Shown here: positions 37,668-46,456 of the stretch, one piece after another
Position numbering within the stretch: position 1 is the first letter of the stretch
Layout: the number at the start of each line of letters is the position of its first letter
NCBI GenBank assembly: GCA_002288455.1
Contig: NEUS01000003.1
Span: 1 to 64,000, forward strand
Length of the DNA stretch: 64,000 bases
Source of the DNA: Opitutia bacterium Tous-C1TDCM
Lineage (GTDB): Bacteria; Verrucomicrobiota; Verrucomicrobiia; Opitutales; Opitutaceae
Reading direction: 5' to 3'
Position numbers and translations under genes: made by a program
Notes under the pieces: model-generated
Database searches by the model: none
Seen by the model: only the letters and a program-made list of their open reading frames with translations
What the model was told of the DNA's origin: nothing

Positions 37668-38519
37668 CTACTTGCCGCTGCGCTTCATCAACCCCTCGCG
37701 GGCGGCTTCGAGCTTGGCGCGTTCCGGCTTGGTCAAGCTGTTGATTCCCGAAGTCGCAATCTTGTCCAGCAAGGCGTCGATTTCCGCCATCGAGGTCGGG
37801 GCTCCGGCCGCAGTGGCGACGGGGGCTTCGGGCCGGTCGGGCTTGAATCCGGGGATGACGGTGAGTTTCGGCGCGCGGCGGCGCAGCCGGAATTTCGGCC
37901 ACGTCAGCAGTCCTTGCTGGTGCCGCACAAAGGCCCACGCGAAACCGGAGGTGCCGAGCAACGTGATCAACGCGACGACATCGCGGGCGGCGACGGCCAT
38001 CAGGGCAAAGATCGCGACGAGGATCGCGGCGACCCATTTCGCGAGCAAATTGAACAGCATCGGCAGGTCCGGGTGCAGCGTGGCCACGGCGATGAAGAGC
38101 GCGAAGGCGCCGGTCTGGCCGGCTAGCTGCGTCGGCCGCACGAAGCCGAGGAACGTGAGCAGCACGGGCGTGAGCAAATAGAGACTGCCGTAAAGGGTGA
38201 GGAACACGCGGCGGCCGAAGAAGCGTTCCAGTTCGCGGCCGAACCAGACGATCATGAACATATCGACCACGAACCAGAGGCTCGGCGGATTGTTCAGGCC
38301 GTAGGTGAAGAGACGCCAAATCTGGCCGCGCAGCACGGTCTCGCTCGAAAAGGAAAGCCACGCGAGCCCCCCGCCGAAGTTGGTCGCGAGCAGCAGGGTC
38401 GAAACCACCATCGATGCGACCAGTCCGGCGACGATCATGTGCGCTGCGTACAGGGGATAGCCGCGCACCCACGTGATGGGTTGCTGTTCCTGCGAGTACG
38501 CGTTGCCGAATCCACTCAT
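37668..38519 (-). CDS. Rhomboid-family membrane protein (probable pseudoprotease)
   Basis: GQIWRLFTYGLNNPPSLWFVVDMFMIVWFGRELERFFGRRVFLTLY; GQTG in place of GxSG. Confidence 0.8.
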   Translation of the reverse strand: MSGFGNAYSQEQQPITWVRGYPLYAAHMIVAGLVASMVVSTLLLATNFGGGLAWLSFSSETVLRGQIWRLFTYGLNNPPSLWFVVDMFMIVWFGRELERFFGRRVFLTLYGSLYLLTPVLLTFLGFVRPTQLAGQTGAFALFIAVATLHPDLPMLFNLLAKWVAAILVAIFALMAVAARDVVALITLLGTSGFAWAFVRHQQGLLTWPKFRLRRRAPKLTVIPGFKPDRPEAPVATAAGAPTSMAEIDALLDKIATSGINSLTKPERAKLEAAREGLMKRSGK

Positions 38520-38581
38520 GCCCGCACCTTGGCGCCCGCGCCGTTGGGCCGCAAGTCGCGACCTCGGGCGGAAACTGCGCA

Positions 38582-38702
38582 GTAGGGGCGCGGCTCGTCC
38601 GCACCCGTTCGGGCAGGGCGCGCACGGTCCGGATCGGTCGGACACAAGATTCGGATCGGGCGCACGAGGCGATGATCGGGCGCGCACGAGGCGCGCCCCT
38701 GC
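38582..38702. repeat. GCAGGGGCG-type inverted repeat element E2
   Basis: Left GTAGGGGCGCGGCTCGTCCGCACCC; right GGGCGCGCACGAGGCGCGCCCCTGC (38678-38702). Confidence 0.8.
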
Positions 38703-38786
38703 GCCGAGTTGCGCCCGGAACGCGGAATCCGCGCCGGCGGTCTTGCCTTCGCGGTTCGCGCCGGGCGAGGCTGTCCGCGTTACCCC

Positions 38787-40370
38787 ATGAAAAAATCCGC
38801 CTTCCTCGCGGCCGCATGGCTGCTGCTCGCGCTCGCCGCCCGCGCCGAATTGAAAATGCCCGCCGTCTTCGGCGACTTTATGGTCCTGCAGCAGAAGCAG
38901 GCCAATCCGGTGTGGGGTTGGGACGACCCGGGCACCAAGGTCACCGTCACCTTTGCCGGCCAAACCTATCCCGCCACCGCGGGCGCCGACGGGCGTTGGC
39001 AGGTGAAACTCGCCGCCGCGGCCGCCAACAAAAACGGCCAGGTCCTCGCCGTCGCGACCGCGAAGGAAAAGCGCGAATTCAAAGACGTGCTGATCGGCGA
39101 AGTCTGGATGTGCTCCGGCCAATCCAACATGCAGTGGTCGCTCGGCCAGACCTACACGGGCGATCTCGAAGGCGCCGGCGCGCGCCGCAGCCATCTCCGC
39201 ATCATCTCCGTCCCCCAGGTCGGCACGCAGGAACTGAAGACCGATTTCAAGGGCCGTTGGGAAATCGCGAATCCGGAAAACGCGAAAGGCTTCAGCGCCA
39301 TCGGCTATCTCTACGGCCGCTACCTCCACGATATCCTCGACGTCCCGGTCGGCCTGATCGACAACGCTTGGGGCGGTTCCGCCGCCGAGGCCTGGATCCG
39401 CCGCGAGACCGTCGAAAAAGATCCGCGTTTCGCGACCCTCATGGCCAACACCCGCAGGCGCGAAGCCGACGTGCAGACGGAGAAGTCCAAAGCCGACTTC
39501 GCCGCCGCGCAGGCCAAGTGGAAGGAAAACGCCGAGAAGGCCAAGGCCGCCAAAAAGGCGGCGCCGGCCGCGCCCGTCGCCCCGACCGCCTGGCTCACCG
39601 GCAACGCCCGCCCCGGCAACATCTTCGCCGGCGTCGTGCATCCGACGCTCGGTTACGGCCTCCGCGGCGTGATCTGGTACCAGGGCGAGTCCAACGCCTC
39701 CCGCGCCCACGAGCACCGCGAGCTCTTCCCGTTTTTGATCGAGCAATGGCGCAAGGAACAGGGGCAGGGCGATTTCAGCTTCTACTGGGTCCAGCTTGCC
39801 GATTTCCGCGCCGAGAAGGCCGAGCCGGGCGAAAGCGACTGGGCCGAACTCCGCGAATCCCAGACCAAGACCCTGCGCCTGCCGAAGACCGGCCAGGCCG
39901 TCATCATCGACGTCGGCGAGGGCCGCGACATCCACCCGCGCAACAAATATGACGTCGCCTCCCGCCTCGTCCGCTGGGCCCTCGTGCAGGACTACGGCCT
40001 GAAGTTCCCGTACCGCAGTCCCGAATACAAGAGCGTCGCCTTCGACGGCGCCAAGGCGACCGTCACGCTCGACACCTTCGGGAGCTCGCTGCGCGCCTTC
40101 GACATCAACGAGGCCCGCGGCTTCGCGGTCTGCGGCGCCGACCGCGTCTGGCACTGGGCCACCGGCAAGATCGTCGGGCCCAACCAGGTCGAAGTGACGA
40201 GCGACAAGGTCGCCGCCCCCGTCGCCGTCCGCTATGCCTGGGCCGACAACCCGGTTTGCAACCTCTACTCGGCCGACGGCCTGCCGGTGACGCCGTTCCG
40301 CACCGACGATTTCGACTACACGACGAAGCCCAAGCCGCCCGCGCCCGCCGCGGTCGCGCCGAAATCCTGA
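38787..40370 (+). CDS. Sialate O-acetylesterase-like protein, secreted
   Basis: ELKMPAVFGDFMVLQQKQANPVWGWDDPG; WMCSGQSNMQWSL; GVIWYQGESNA. Confidence 0.93.
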   Translation: MKKSAFLAAAWLLLALAARAELKMPAVFGDFMVLQQKQANPVWGWDDPGTKVTVTFAGQTYPATAGADGRWQVKLAAAAANKNGQVLAVATAKEKREFKDVLIGEVWMCSGQSNMQWSLGQTYTGDLEGAGARRSHLRIISVPQVGTQELKTDFKGRWEIANPENAKGFSAIGYLYGRYLHDILDVPVGLIDNAWGGSAAEAWIRRETVEKDPRFATLMANTRRREADVQTEKSKADFAAAQAKWKENAEKAKAAKKAAPAAPVAPTAWLTGNARPGNIFAGVVHPTLGYGLRGVIWYQGESNASRAHEHRELFPFLIEQWRKEQGQGDFSFYWVQLADFRAEKAEPGESDWAELRESQTKTLRLPKTGQAVIIDVGEGRDIHPRNKYDVASRLVRWALVQDYGLKFPYRSPEYKSVAFDGAKATVTLDTFGSSLRAFDINEARGFAVCGADRVWHWATGKIVGPNQVEVTSDKVAAPVAVRYAWADNPVCNLYSADGLPVTPFRTDDFDYTTKPKPPAPAAVAPKS

Positions 40371-40382
40371 TTGCGGATTTTT

Positions 40383-40481
40383 GACCACGGATGGCACGCA
40401 TGAACCCGGCTCAAGCCGGATTCATGCAGTCGAGAGTTGAAAGTTGAGAGTTGAGAGATCGATCCGTGACATCCGTGGTCC
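40383..40481. repeat. Composite repeat R7: GACCACGGATG inverted ends enclosing a hairpin and a GTTGARA heptad array
   Basis: GACCACGGATGGCACG ... CGTGACATCCGTGGTC; GTCGAGA GTTGAAA GTTGAGA GTTGAGA (40429-40456) then GATCGATCCGT. Confidence 0.85.
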
Positions 40482-40515
40482 TCTGCTTTTGTCCGAAAAC
40501 CCCGCTATCCCCGCC

Positions 40516-41859
40516 ATGAACCTGCGCCGCTTCCTTGTTTCGATGCTCGTCGCTGTCGCCGCGTCCGCGGGCGCGTCCGCCGCCGAACGCCGCCCCAACA
40601 TCATTCTGATCATGGCCGACGATTTCGGCTACGAGTGCGTCACCGCCAACGGCGGCGAGTCGTACCGCACGCCGCAACTCGACCGGCTGGCGGCCACGGG
40701 CGCGCGGTTCGAGCAGTGCTACGTCCAGCCGCTGTGCACGCCGACGCGCGTGCAGCTGATGACCGGCCTGTACAATGTCCGCAACTACATCGACTTCGGC
40801 ACACTCGATCCGCAGGCGACGACCTTCGGCCACCTGTTCAAGCGCGCGGGCTATGTCACCGGTGTCGCCGGAAAATGGCAGCTCGGCGCGGGGGCGGACC
40901 TGCCGCAGCGCTTCGGTTTCGACGAAGCCTACCTGTGGCAGCACACGCGCGAGGGGAACGCGAAGCCCGCGCGCTACGCCAATCCCGGTCTGGAACACAA
41001 CGCGCGCGAGCTCGACTTCACCCGGGGCGAATACGGTCCGACCCTCGTCAACGACTTCGCCCTCGATTTCGTGGCGCGGCACCGGGAAAAGCCGTTCTTC
41101 CTCTACTACCCGATGATCCTGACGCACGACCCGTTCCAGCCGACGCCGGACAGCGGGGATTGGGATCCGAAAACCAAGGGCGAGCGCGAGAAGCGGGACC
41201 TGAAGCACTTCGCGGACATGACCGCTTACATGGACAACCTCATCGGCCGACTCGTCGCCAAGCTCGAGGCGCTTGGGCTGCGCGACAACACGCTGCTCGT
41301 CTTCATCGGCGACAACGGCACCCACTCCTCCGTCACCTCGCAGTTCAAGGGCAAGCCGTACCAAGGGGGCAAGGGCACGCGCACGGCGCGCGGCAACCAT
41401 GTGCCGTTGATCGTGAATTGGCCGGGCCGGGTGCCGGCGGGCACGGTCAACGCCGACCTCGTCGCGAGCGTGGATTTTCTGCCGACGATCTGCGCGGCGG
41501 CGGGCATTCCGCTGGCGAAGGATTTCGCCACCGACGGCGTCAGTTTCTGGCCGCAGGCCCGCGGCGAAAAGGGCACGCCCCGCGAAACGCTCTACACCTG
41601 GTATGTGCGCAACGGCGGCCCGACGCCGCAGTGGGAATTCGCGATGAGCCGGACGCACAAACTTTACCGCGACGGCGCCTTCGTCGACCTGCGGGCGGAT
41701 CCTTTCGAGGAACGCCCGCTCCGGGTCGAGCAACAGACGGGCGCGGCGGCGACCGAAGCCGTGAAACTGCAGGCCGAGCTGGACCGTTTCCGCACCGCGC
41801 GGCCCGCCCATTTGCTCAAGCCGATCGTGCGGCCCGCGGCGAAGAAAACGGGAGAATGA
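40516..41859 (+). CDS. Sulfatase (arylsulfatase-like), secreted
   Basis: RRPNIILIMADDFGYECVTANGG; QPLCTPTRVQLMTG (CTPTR motif). Confidence 0.94.
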   Translation: MNLRRFLVSMLVAVAASAGASAAERRPNIILIMADDFGYECVTANGGESYRTPQLDRLAATGARFEQCYVQPLCTPTRVQLMTGLYNVRNYIDFGTLDPQATTFGHLFKRAGYVTGVAGKWQLGAGADLPQRFGFDEAYLWQHTREGNAKPARYANPGLEHNARELDFTRGEYGPTLVNDFALDFVARHREKPFFLYYPMILTHDPFQPTPDSGDWDPKTKGEREKRDLKHFADMTAYMDNLIGRLVAKLEALGLRDNTLLVFIGDNGTHSSVTSQFKGKPYQGGKGTRTARGNHVPLIVNWPGRVPAGTVNADLVASVDFLPTICAAAGIPLAKDFATDGVSFWPQARGEKGTPRETLYTWYVRNGGPTPQWEFAMSRTHKLYRDGAFVDLRADPFEERPLRVEQQTGAAATEAVKLQAELDRFRTARPAHLLKPIVRPAAKKTGE

Positions 41860-41860
41860 C

Positions 41861-41912
41861 GCAGGGGCGTCGCTGGCCGACGCCCGTGGGCGCCGACGAG
41901 CGACGCCCCTGC
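41861..41912. repeat. Hairpin element E3, same family as E1/E2
   Basis: GCAGGGGCGTCGCT (41861-41874) and AGCGACGCCCCTGC (41899-41912), perfect 14-bp inverted repeat. Confidence 0.8.
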
Positions 41913-42000
41913 CCAAGCCGGTACACCGTGCGGTGCGGTGCGGCGGAATTTCCGTTTGCTCCCCGTGGGGCCGCGCTTCACGGTGCCCGGTTACGTTTCC

Positions 42001-43482
42001 ATGAGCGACCTTCCCCCCGACATCTCCCATGACCAGCACGCGGTCCGCCGGCAAAAGCTGGCCGAAATGCGCGCCGCCGGTTCCGATCCGTTTCGCGCCA
42101 ACGTCGCGACCACGCACTTCTCGGGAGACGCGCTCAAAGCCTACGTCGAGGGCCAGGAAAACACCGTCCCGGTCACCGTCGCCGGCCGCCTCGTCGTCAT
42201 CCGCGACATGGGCAAAAGCCAATTCGTCAAGATTCTCGACCAGCAGGGGCAGATCCAGCTCTACGTGAAGAAGGACGTCGTGGGCGAGGCCGCCTACGTC
42301 GCGTTCAAGAAGCTCGATCTCGGCGACATCGTCGGCGCCACCGGCACGCTCTTCAAAACCAAGACCGGCGAGGTCACGGTGCGCGTCGACCGCTATGTGC
42401 TCGTGGCCAAGGCGCTCCGGCCCTTGCCGGAAAAATGGCACGGCCTGAGCGATGCGGAGACGGTTTACCGGCAGCGTTACCTCGACGTGATTGTGAATCC
42501 GGAATCGCGCGCGCGCCTGATGCTGCGTTCGAAGATCGTCTCGCACGTGCGGCGTTTCCTCGAGGACCGGCAGTTTCTCGAAGTCGAGACGCCCGTGCTC
42601 GAAGCCACCGCCGGCGGCGCCGCGGCCCGGCCCTTCGTCACGCACCACAACGCCCTCGACGTCGATTTCTTCCTGCGCATCGCGACGGAGCTGCGGCTCA
42701 AGCGCATGCTGGTCGGCGGCTTCGACCGCGTGTTCGAGATCGGGCGGATCTTCCGCAACGAAGGCGTTTCCCGCCGCCACAATCCCGAATTCACGATGCT
42801 CGAGGTTTACCAGGCCTACAGCGATTACCGCGGGATGATGGGGCTGATCCGCGATTTGATGACCTCGCTCGTGCGCGAGGTGATCAAGCCGGCCGACGGT
42901 TCCCTCAAGATCAAGCACGCCGCGAGCGGGCAGGACATCGACTTCGGCGGCGAATGGCGCGAGGTGAAGTACAAGGACCTGATCCGCGAGGCCACGGGCG
43001 ACGCGGAGTGGTTCGCGCGCTCCGAGGCGGAAAAGATCGCGAAAGCCGAAGCGATGGGCCTCGGCGTCAACCCGGCCTGGGAGGAATTCGAAATCACCAA
43101 CGAGATCTTCTCGAAACGCATCGAGCCGACCTTGATCCAGCCGACCTTCGTCACGCACCTGCCGAAGGAACTTTGCCCGTTGGCCAAGATCACGCCGGAC
43201 GACCCGACGACAATCGATGTCTTCGAGCTCACGATCGGCGGCATGGAAGTGGCGCCGGCGTATTCGGAACAGAACGACCCCGACGTGCAGCGCCAGATGT
43301 TCGAGGCGCAGGCCGGCGAGGAAAAGCAGAACATCGACCACGATTTCCTGCTCGCCCTCGAGCACGGCATGCCGCCCGCCGGCGGCATGGGCGTCGGCAT
43401 CGACCGCCTCTGTATTTTGCTCACCGGCGCGGAAAGCATCCGCGACGTGATCCTCTTCCCGCAGCTGAGGCCGGGAAGCTGA
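42001..43482 (+). CDS. lysS: Lysyl-tRNA synthetase (class II)
   Basis: Full length; VEGQENTVPVTVAGRLVVIRDMGKSQF, RIFRNEGVSRRHNPEFTMLEVYQAY, GMGVGIDRLCILLTG. Confidence 0.97.
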   Translation: MSDLPPDISHDQHAVRRQKLAEMRAAGSDPFRANVATTHFSGDALKAYVEGQENTVPVTVAGRLVVIRDMGKSQFVKILDQQGQIQLYVKKDVVGEAAYVAFKKLDLGDIVGATGTLFKTKTGEVTVRVDRYVLVAKALRPLPEKWHGLSDAETVYRQRYLDVIVNPESRARLMLRSKIVSHVRRFLEDRQFLEVETPVLEATAGGAAARPFVTHHNALDVDFFLRIATELRLKRMLVGGFDRVFEIGRIFRNEGVSRRHNPEFTMLEVYQAYSDYRGMMGLIRDLMTSLVREVIKPADGSLKIKHAASGQDIDFGGEWREVKYKDLIREATGDAEWFARSEAEKIAKAEAMGLGVNPAWEEFEITNEIFSKRIEPTLIQPTFVTHLPKELCPLAKITPDDPTTIDVFELTIGGMEVAPAYSEQNDPDVQRQMFEAQAGEEKQNIDHDFLLALEHGMPPAGGMGVGIDRLCILLTGAESIRDVILFPQLRPGS

Positions 43483-43587
43483 AAATCGGGAAAGCGCAAA
43501 ATCGGAAAAGCGGAAAACTCGACCCGCTGATTTCAGGCTGCATCGCCGTTTCCCGCTTTCCCAATTTCCCGCTTTTCCACTTTTCTG
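43482..43587. repeat. Octad array R8: inverted arms of RAAANNGG units
   Basis: AAAATCGG GAAAGCGC AAAATCGG AAAAGCGG (43482-43513); right CCGCTTTC CCAATTTC CCGCTTTT CCACTTTT (43553-43584). Confidence 0.92.
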
Positions 43588-43590
43588 TCG

Positions 43591-44823
43591 ATGCCCTGGT
43601 TCCTCTACCTCGCCTTCAAGCAGCTCTTTCCGACGGGGCGGAGGTTTCCGTTTTTCACGTTCATGTCGGGGCTCGGCGTGGCGGTGGGCGTCGCGTTGCT
43701 GGTCGTGACGACGTCGATCATGGGCGGCTTCGGCCAGGGGATCCGCAGCATGATCGTCGACATGCAGGGCGAGATCCAGGTCGTGCCGCTCGACGGCCTG
43801 ATCGGCGATGCGGACGCTTTGATGGCGCAGATCGAGGCCCAGCCGGGCGTCGCCGGCGTCACGCCGTACGCCAAGGGCGTCGTGGGCGTCGCCTTTGAAA
43901 ACAAGCCCGCCTATCCGGGCATTCTCGGGGTCGACCTCGCCCGCGTCGCGAAAGTCATCCCGCTCGACCGTTACCTGCTGCAAGGGCGGCTCGACGATCT
44001 CGACGACGATTCCGTGATCCTCAGCGTGATGCTGGCGCAATCGCTCGGCGCGCGCGTCGGATCGAAGCTCGAAGTCTATTCGCCCTTGCTGATCGAGAAA
44101 TTGAAACAGGACGAAGTGCTGCTGCCGCGCGAAGTAAGGGTCGCGGGTATATTCCAGATCGGCCACCAGCACCTCGACCGCAGTCTCGTGCTCGCGCCGA
44201 TGCGCCTGATGCAGGAACTCTACGGCCTTGGGAAAGGCGTGCACGGGCTCAACGTCCGCCTGCAGCCGGGCACGGACGAATTCAAAACCGCGGCGGCGCT
44301 CAACGCCGTGCTGCCGAACACGCGACGGGCGCTGACGTGGTTCGAGGCGGAGGCGGATTTCCAGAACATCATCCGGTTCGAGAAGTATATGGTGTTCTTT
44401 TTGCTCACCTTCATCGTCGTCGTCGCCGCGCTCTCGATCATGAGCTCGCTGCTCATCTCGGTGGTGCGGAAGACGCGCGAGATCGGGCTGCTCGGTGCGC
44501 TCGGCGGCAGTTCGCGGCAGGTGGCGGCCTGTTTCTGCGCGCAGGGCGTGATCCTCGGCGTCGTCGGCACGGGCGCGGGTTTGGTCATCGCGTGGCTCGT
44601 GATCGCGTTTCGCAACGACATCGTGCGCGTGCTCGCGCGGCTGACGATGGGCGAGGAAGTTTTCCAGCAGTTCTACGGTTTCGTGAATCTGCCCTCGCAC
44701 ACGAGCGGCGCGGACCTCGCGATCATCATCGTGGGCTCGATCGTCGCTTCGACGTTGGCCGGGCTCGTGCCGGCGTGGCGCGCCGCGACGCTCAAGCCGG
44801 TCGAGGCGTTACGCAGCGAGTGA
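43591..44823 (+). CDS. Lipoprotein-releasing (LolC/LolE-type) ABC transporter permease
   Basis: MPWFLYLAFKQLFPTGRRFPFFTFMSGLGVAVGVALLVVTTSIMGGF...; FtsX-type C-terminus. Confidence 0.88.
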   Translation: MPWFLYLAFKQLFPTGRRFPFFTFMSGLGVAVGVALLVVTTSIMGGFGQGIRSMIVDMQGEIQVVPLDGLIGDADALMAQIEAQPGVAGVTPYAKGVVGVAFENKPAYPGILGVDLARVAKVIPLDRYLLQGRLDDLDDDSVILSVMLAQSLGARVGSKLEVYSPLLIEKLKQDEVLLPREVRVAGIFQIGHQHLDRSLVLAPMRLMQELYGLGKGVHGLNVRLQPGTDEFKTAAALNAVLPNTRRALTWFEAEADFQNIIRFEKYMVFFLLTFIVVVAALSIMSSLLISVVRKTREIGLLGALGGSSRQVAACFCAQGVILGVVGTGAGLVIAWLVIAFRNDIVRVLARLTMGEEVFQQFYGFVNLPSHTSGADLAIIIVGSIVASTLAGLVPAWRAATLKPVEALRSE

Positions 44824-44838
44824 GGCGGTCGCGGCCGG

Positions 44839-45357
44839 TCAGGCGGATTTGCCGCGGTCGCTGTGCAGCGTGCGCGTGCGCAGTTTCAACGCCAAATCGA
44901 GCGCGCGTTTGATGCGGGTCGGTTCCTGCTTCGCGCTCGAGACATAGTACGCGAGCGAACGCTGCATCCCGAGGGTCAGGGATTCCCAACGGGTGCGGGC
45001 GGCTTCGTCCTGCGCGAGCACGAGGGCGAATTCTTCCGGAATCTCCAGGGCTTCGGGCTCCGGGTCGGGCCCGAGCACGACCTGCACGCGGCTGCCGCGC
45101 TTGAGGCCGAGATCGCGGAGCAGGACTTGGCCGAACAGCAGGAAAAAACCGCCGTCGGCGTGGCTCTGCAGGGCGCGTTTCACGGGCTGCCCGTTCAGCG
45201 TGCCGACGAGCCGGCGGATCTTGGCTTTCCGCCAAGCGGAGCCCACGGCGTCGGGCACGGGCAGCACGTGATGCCGCAGGCCGGTGTCGAGCCGGACAAT
45301 CTCGCCGACGAAGGAAACGGACTTGGTTTTCGGTCCTTTCGGAGCGGTGCGTTTCAT
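44839..45357 (-). CDS. YdeI/OmdA-like, DUF1905-type protein
   Basis: SVSFVGEIVRLDTGLRHHVLPVPDAV...GSRVQVVLGPDPEPEALEIPEEFALVLAQDEAA. Confidence 0.7.
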   Translation of the reverse strand: MKRTAPKGPKTKSVSFVGEIVRLDTGLRHHVLPVPDAVGSAWRKAKIRRLVGTLNGQPVKRALQSHADGGFFLLFGQVLLRDLGLKRGSRVQVVLGPDPEPEALEIPEEFALVLAQDEAARTRWESLTLGMQRSLAYYVSSAKQEPTRIKRALDLALKLRTRTLHSDRGKSA

Positions 45358-45465
45358 GGCGTCGGAATGAAAGGTTCGTTTCGGGCCGGCCGAGCTTGGC
45401 AATTCAGGCGAACAAAGGTGAACGGGGCCTGGGGTCTGAGAACGGCGCTGCGGTTCTCGTATCAG

Positions 45466-45507
45466 CTTTCAACTCTGAACTCCAAACCCCGAACCCTCAA
45501 CTGGCGG
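45466..45507. repeat. Heptad array R9, overlapping the 3' end of the ParB-like gene
   Basis: CTTTCAA CTCTGAA CTCCAAA CCCCGAA CCCTCAA CTGGCGG. Confidence 0.85.
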
Positions 45508-46365
45508 CGTAGCCGCCGGCGTATCCACGGATTCCGGTACGCCGGCAAGGTTGCGCTCGATCCATTGCTTGATGCGGATCAGGCCTTCGCGGCGGCGGCG
45601 CAGGTCGGGCCGCATCGTGCCGAGCAGATTCATCACCGTGATGGCGAAGTCGTCGCCGTTGGCCGTCATCATCTTTTGCAGTTCGAAGGGATTCAGCTCG
45701 CCCTTGCGCGCCATCTCGCGGGCTTCGCGTTCGAGTTCGGTGCCGGTGCCGCCGAGGGCGCCGGGGTCGCCCTTGCCTTTGGAGAAACCGCCGCCGCCGC
45801 CACCCTTGCCGCCGCCGCCGGCTTCGTCGCGGGACGAGGCCTCGGTCTTGCCGCGGGGTTGGCGTTCGATCGCCGCCGGGTGTTCTTTGCCGTCGCGGCC
45901 GACAAGCGCCTCGCGCGGGGGGAGGCGGTGGTTGCGCGTCATCTCGGAGCGCACGCGGCGCACGAGGTCGGGGGAGACGCGGCAGATTTCGGCGATGACG
46001 GGATTGGCGCGGTCGGGCCATTCCTCGAGGGCGATTTCGACCGCGTTGCGCTTGTCGGCGTTGTTGCGGTAGACGCCGTTGGTGGAGTTGGCGCCGAGGG
46101 CGTGGCGCAGCGCGTCGGTGCGGCCGCCGGCGAACACGTCCGCCTTGATCTCGGTTTTGCCGCAACGCTTGGTCGCGAGGTAGCGGTGGAAGCCGTCGGC
46201 GAGCCAGTGCGTCGCGCCGTCGAAATAGACGATGATCGGCGGGAAGACGGTCCCCTGGTTCATCTCGTCGGCATAGCTCTCGACGGCTTCGTCGGTCGTT
46301 TGCACGCGGGCCTGGGTGCCGCCGTAGATGCTGATGGCTTCGAGGGAAAGATCCTGGGTGGGCAT
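45469..46365 (-). CDS. ParB/StrR-like N-terminal domain protein with Gly-rich linker
   Basis: ISIYGGTQARVQTTDEAVESYADEM, WLADGFHRYLATK; linker EAGGGGKGGGGGGFSKGKG; C-terminal PVEGSGFGVQS encoded by array R9. Confidence 0.8.
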   Translation of the reverse strand: MPTQDLSLEAISIYGGTQARVQTTDEAVESYADEMNQGTVFPPIIVYFDGATHWLADGFHRYLATKRCGKTEIKADVFAGGRTDALRHALGANSTNGVYRNNADKRNAVEIALEEWPDRANPVIAEICRVSPDLVRRVRSEMTRNHRLPPREALVGRDGKEHPAAIERQPRGKTEASSRDEAGGGGKGGGGGGFSKGKGDPGALGGTGTELEREAREMARKGELNPFELQKMMTANGDDFAITVMNLLGTMRPDLRRRREGLIRIKQWIERNLAGVPESVDTPAATPPVEGSGFGVQS

Positions 46366-46456
46366 GGAAAAGGGAAGGGGCGCCAGTCCGGCGGGTCGGC
46401 GGCTTGCCGCAAGGGAAATTGCTGCGGAGCAATCGCGACGCCTGGCCGCGGCCCGA

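Noticed and set aside
37668-40397. 909-aa ORF with N-terminal extension before the rhomboid domain
   Set aside because: Extension is antisense to the sialate O-acetylesterase; rhomboid start at MSGFGNAYSQEQ (38519) fits better
41925-41945. tgcggtgcggtgcgg tandem repeat upstream of lysS
   Set aside because: Only three 5-nt units; too short to separate from background
45781-45835. GGC/GCC-rich tandem stretch (ccgccgccgccaccc...)
   Set aside because: Explained as codons for the Gly-rich linker of the ParB-like protein
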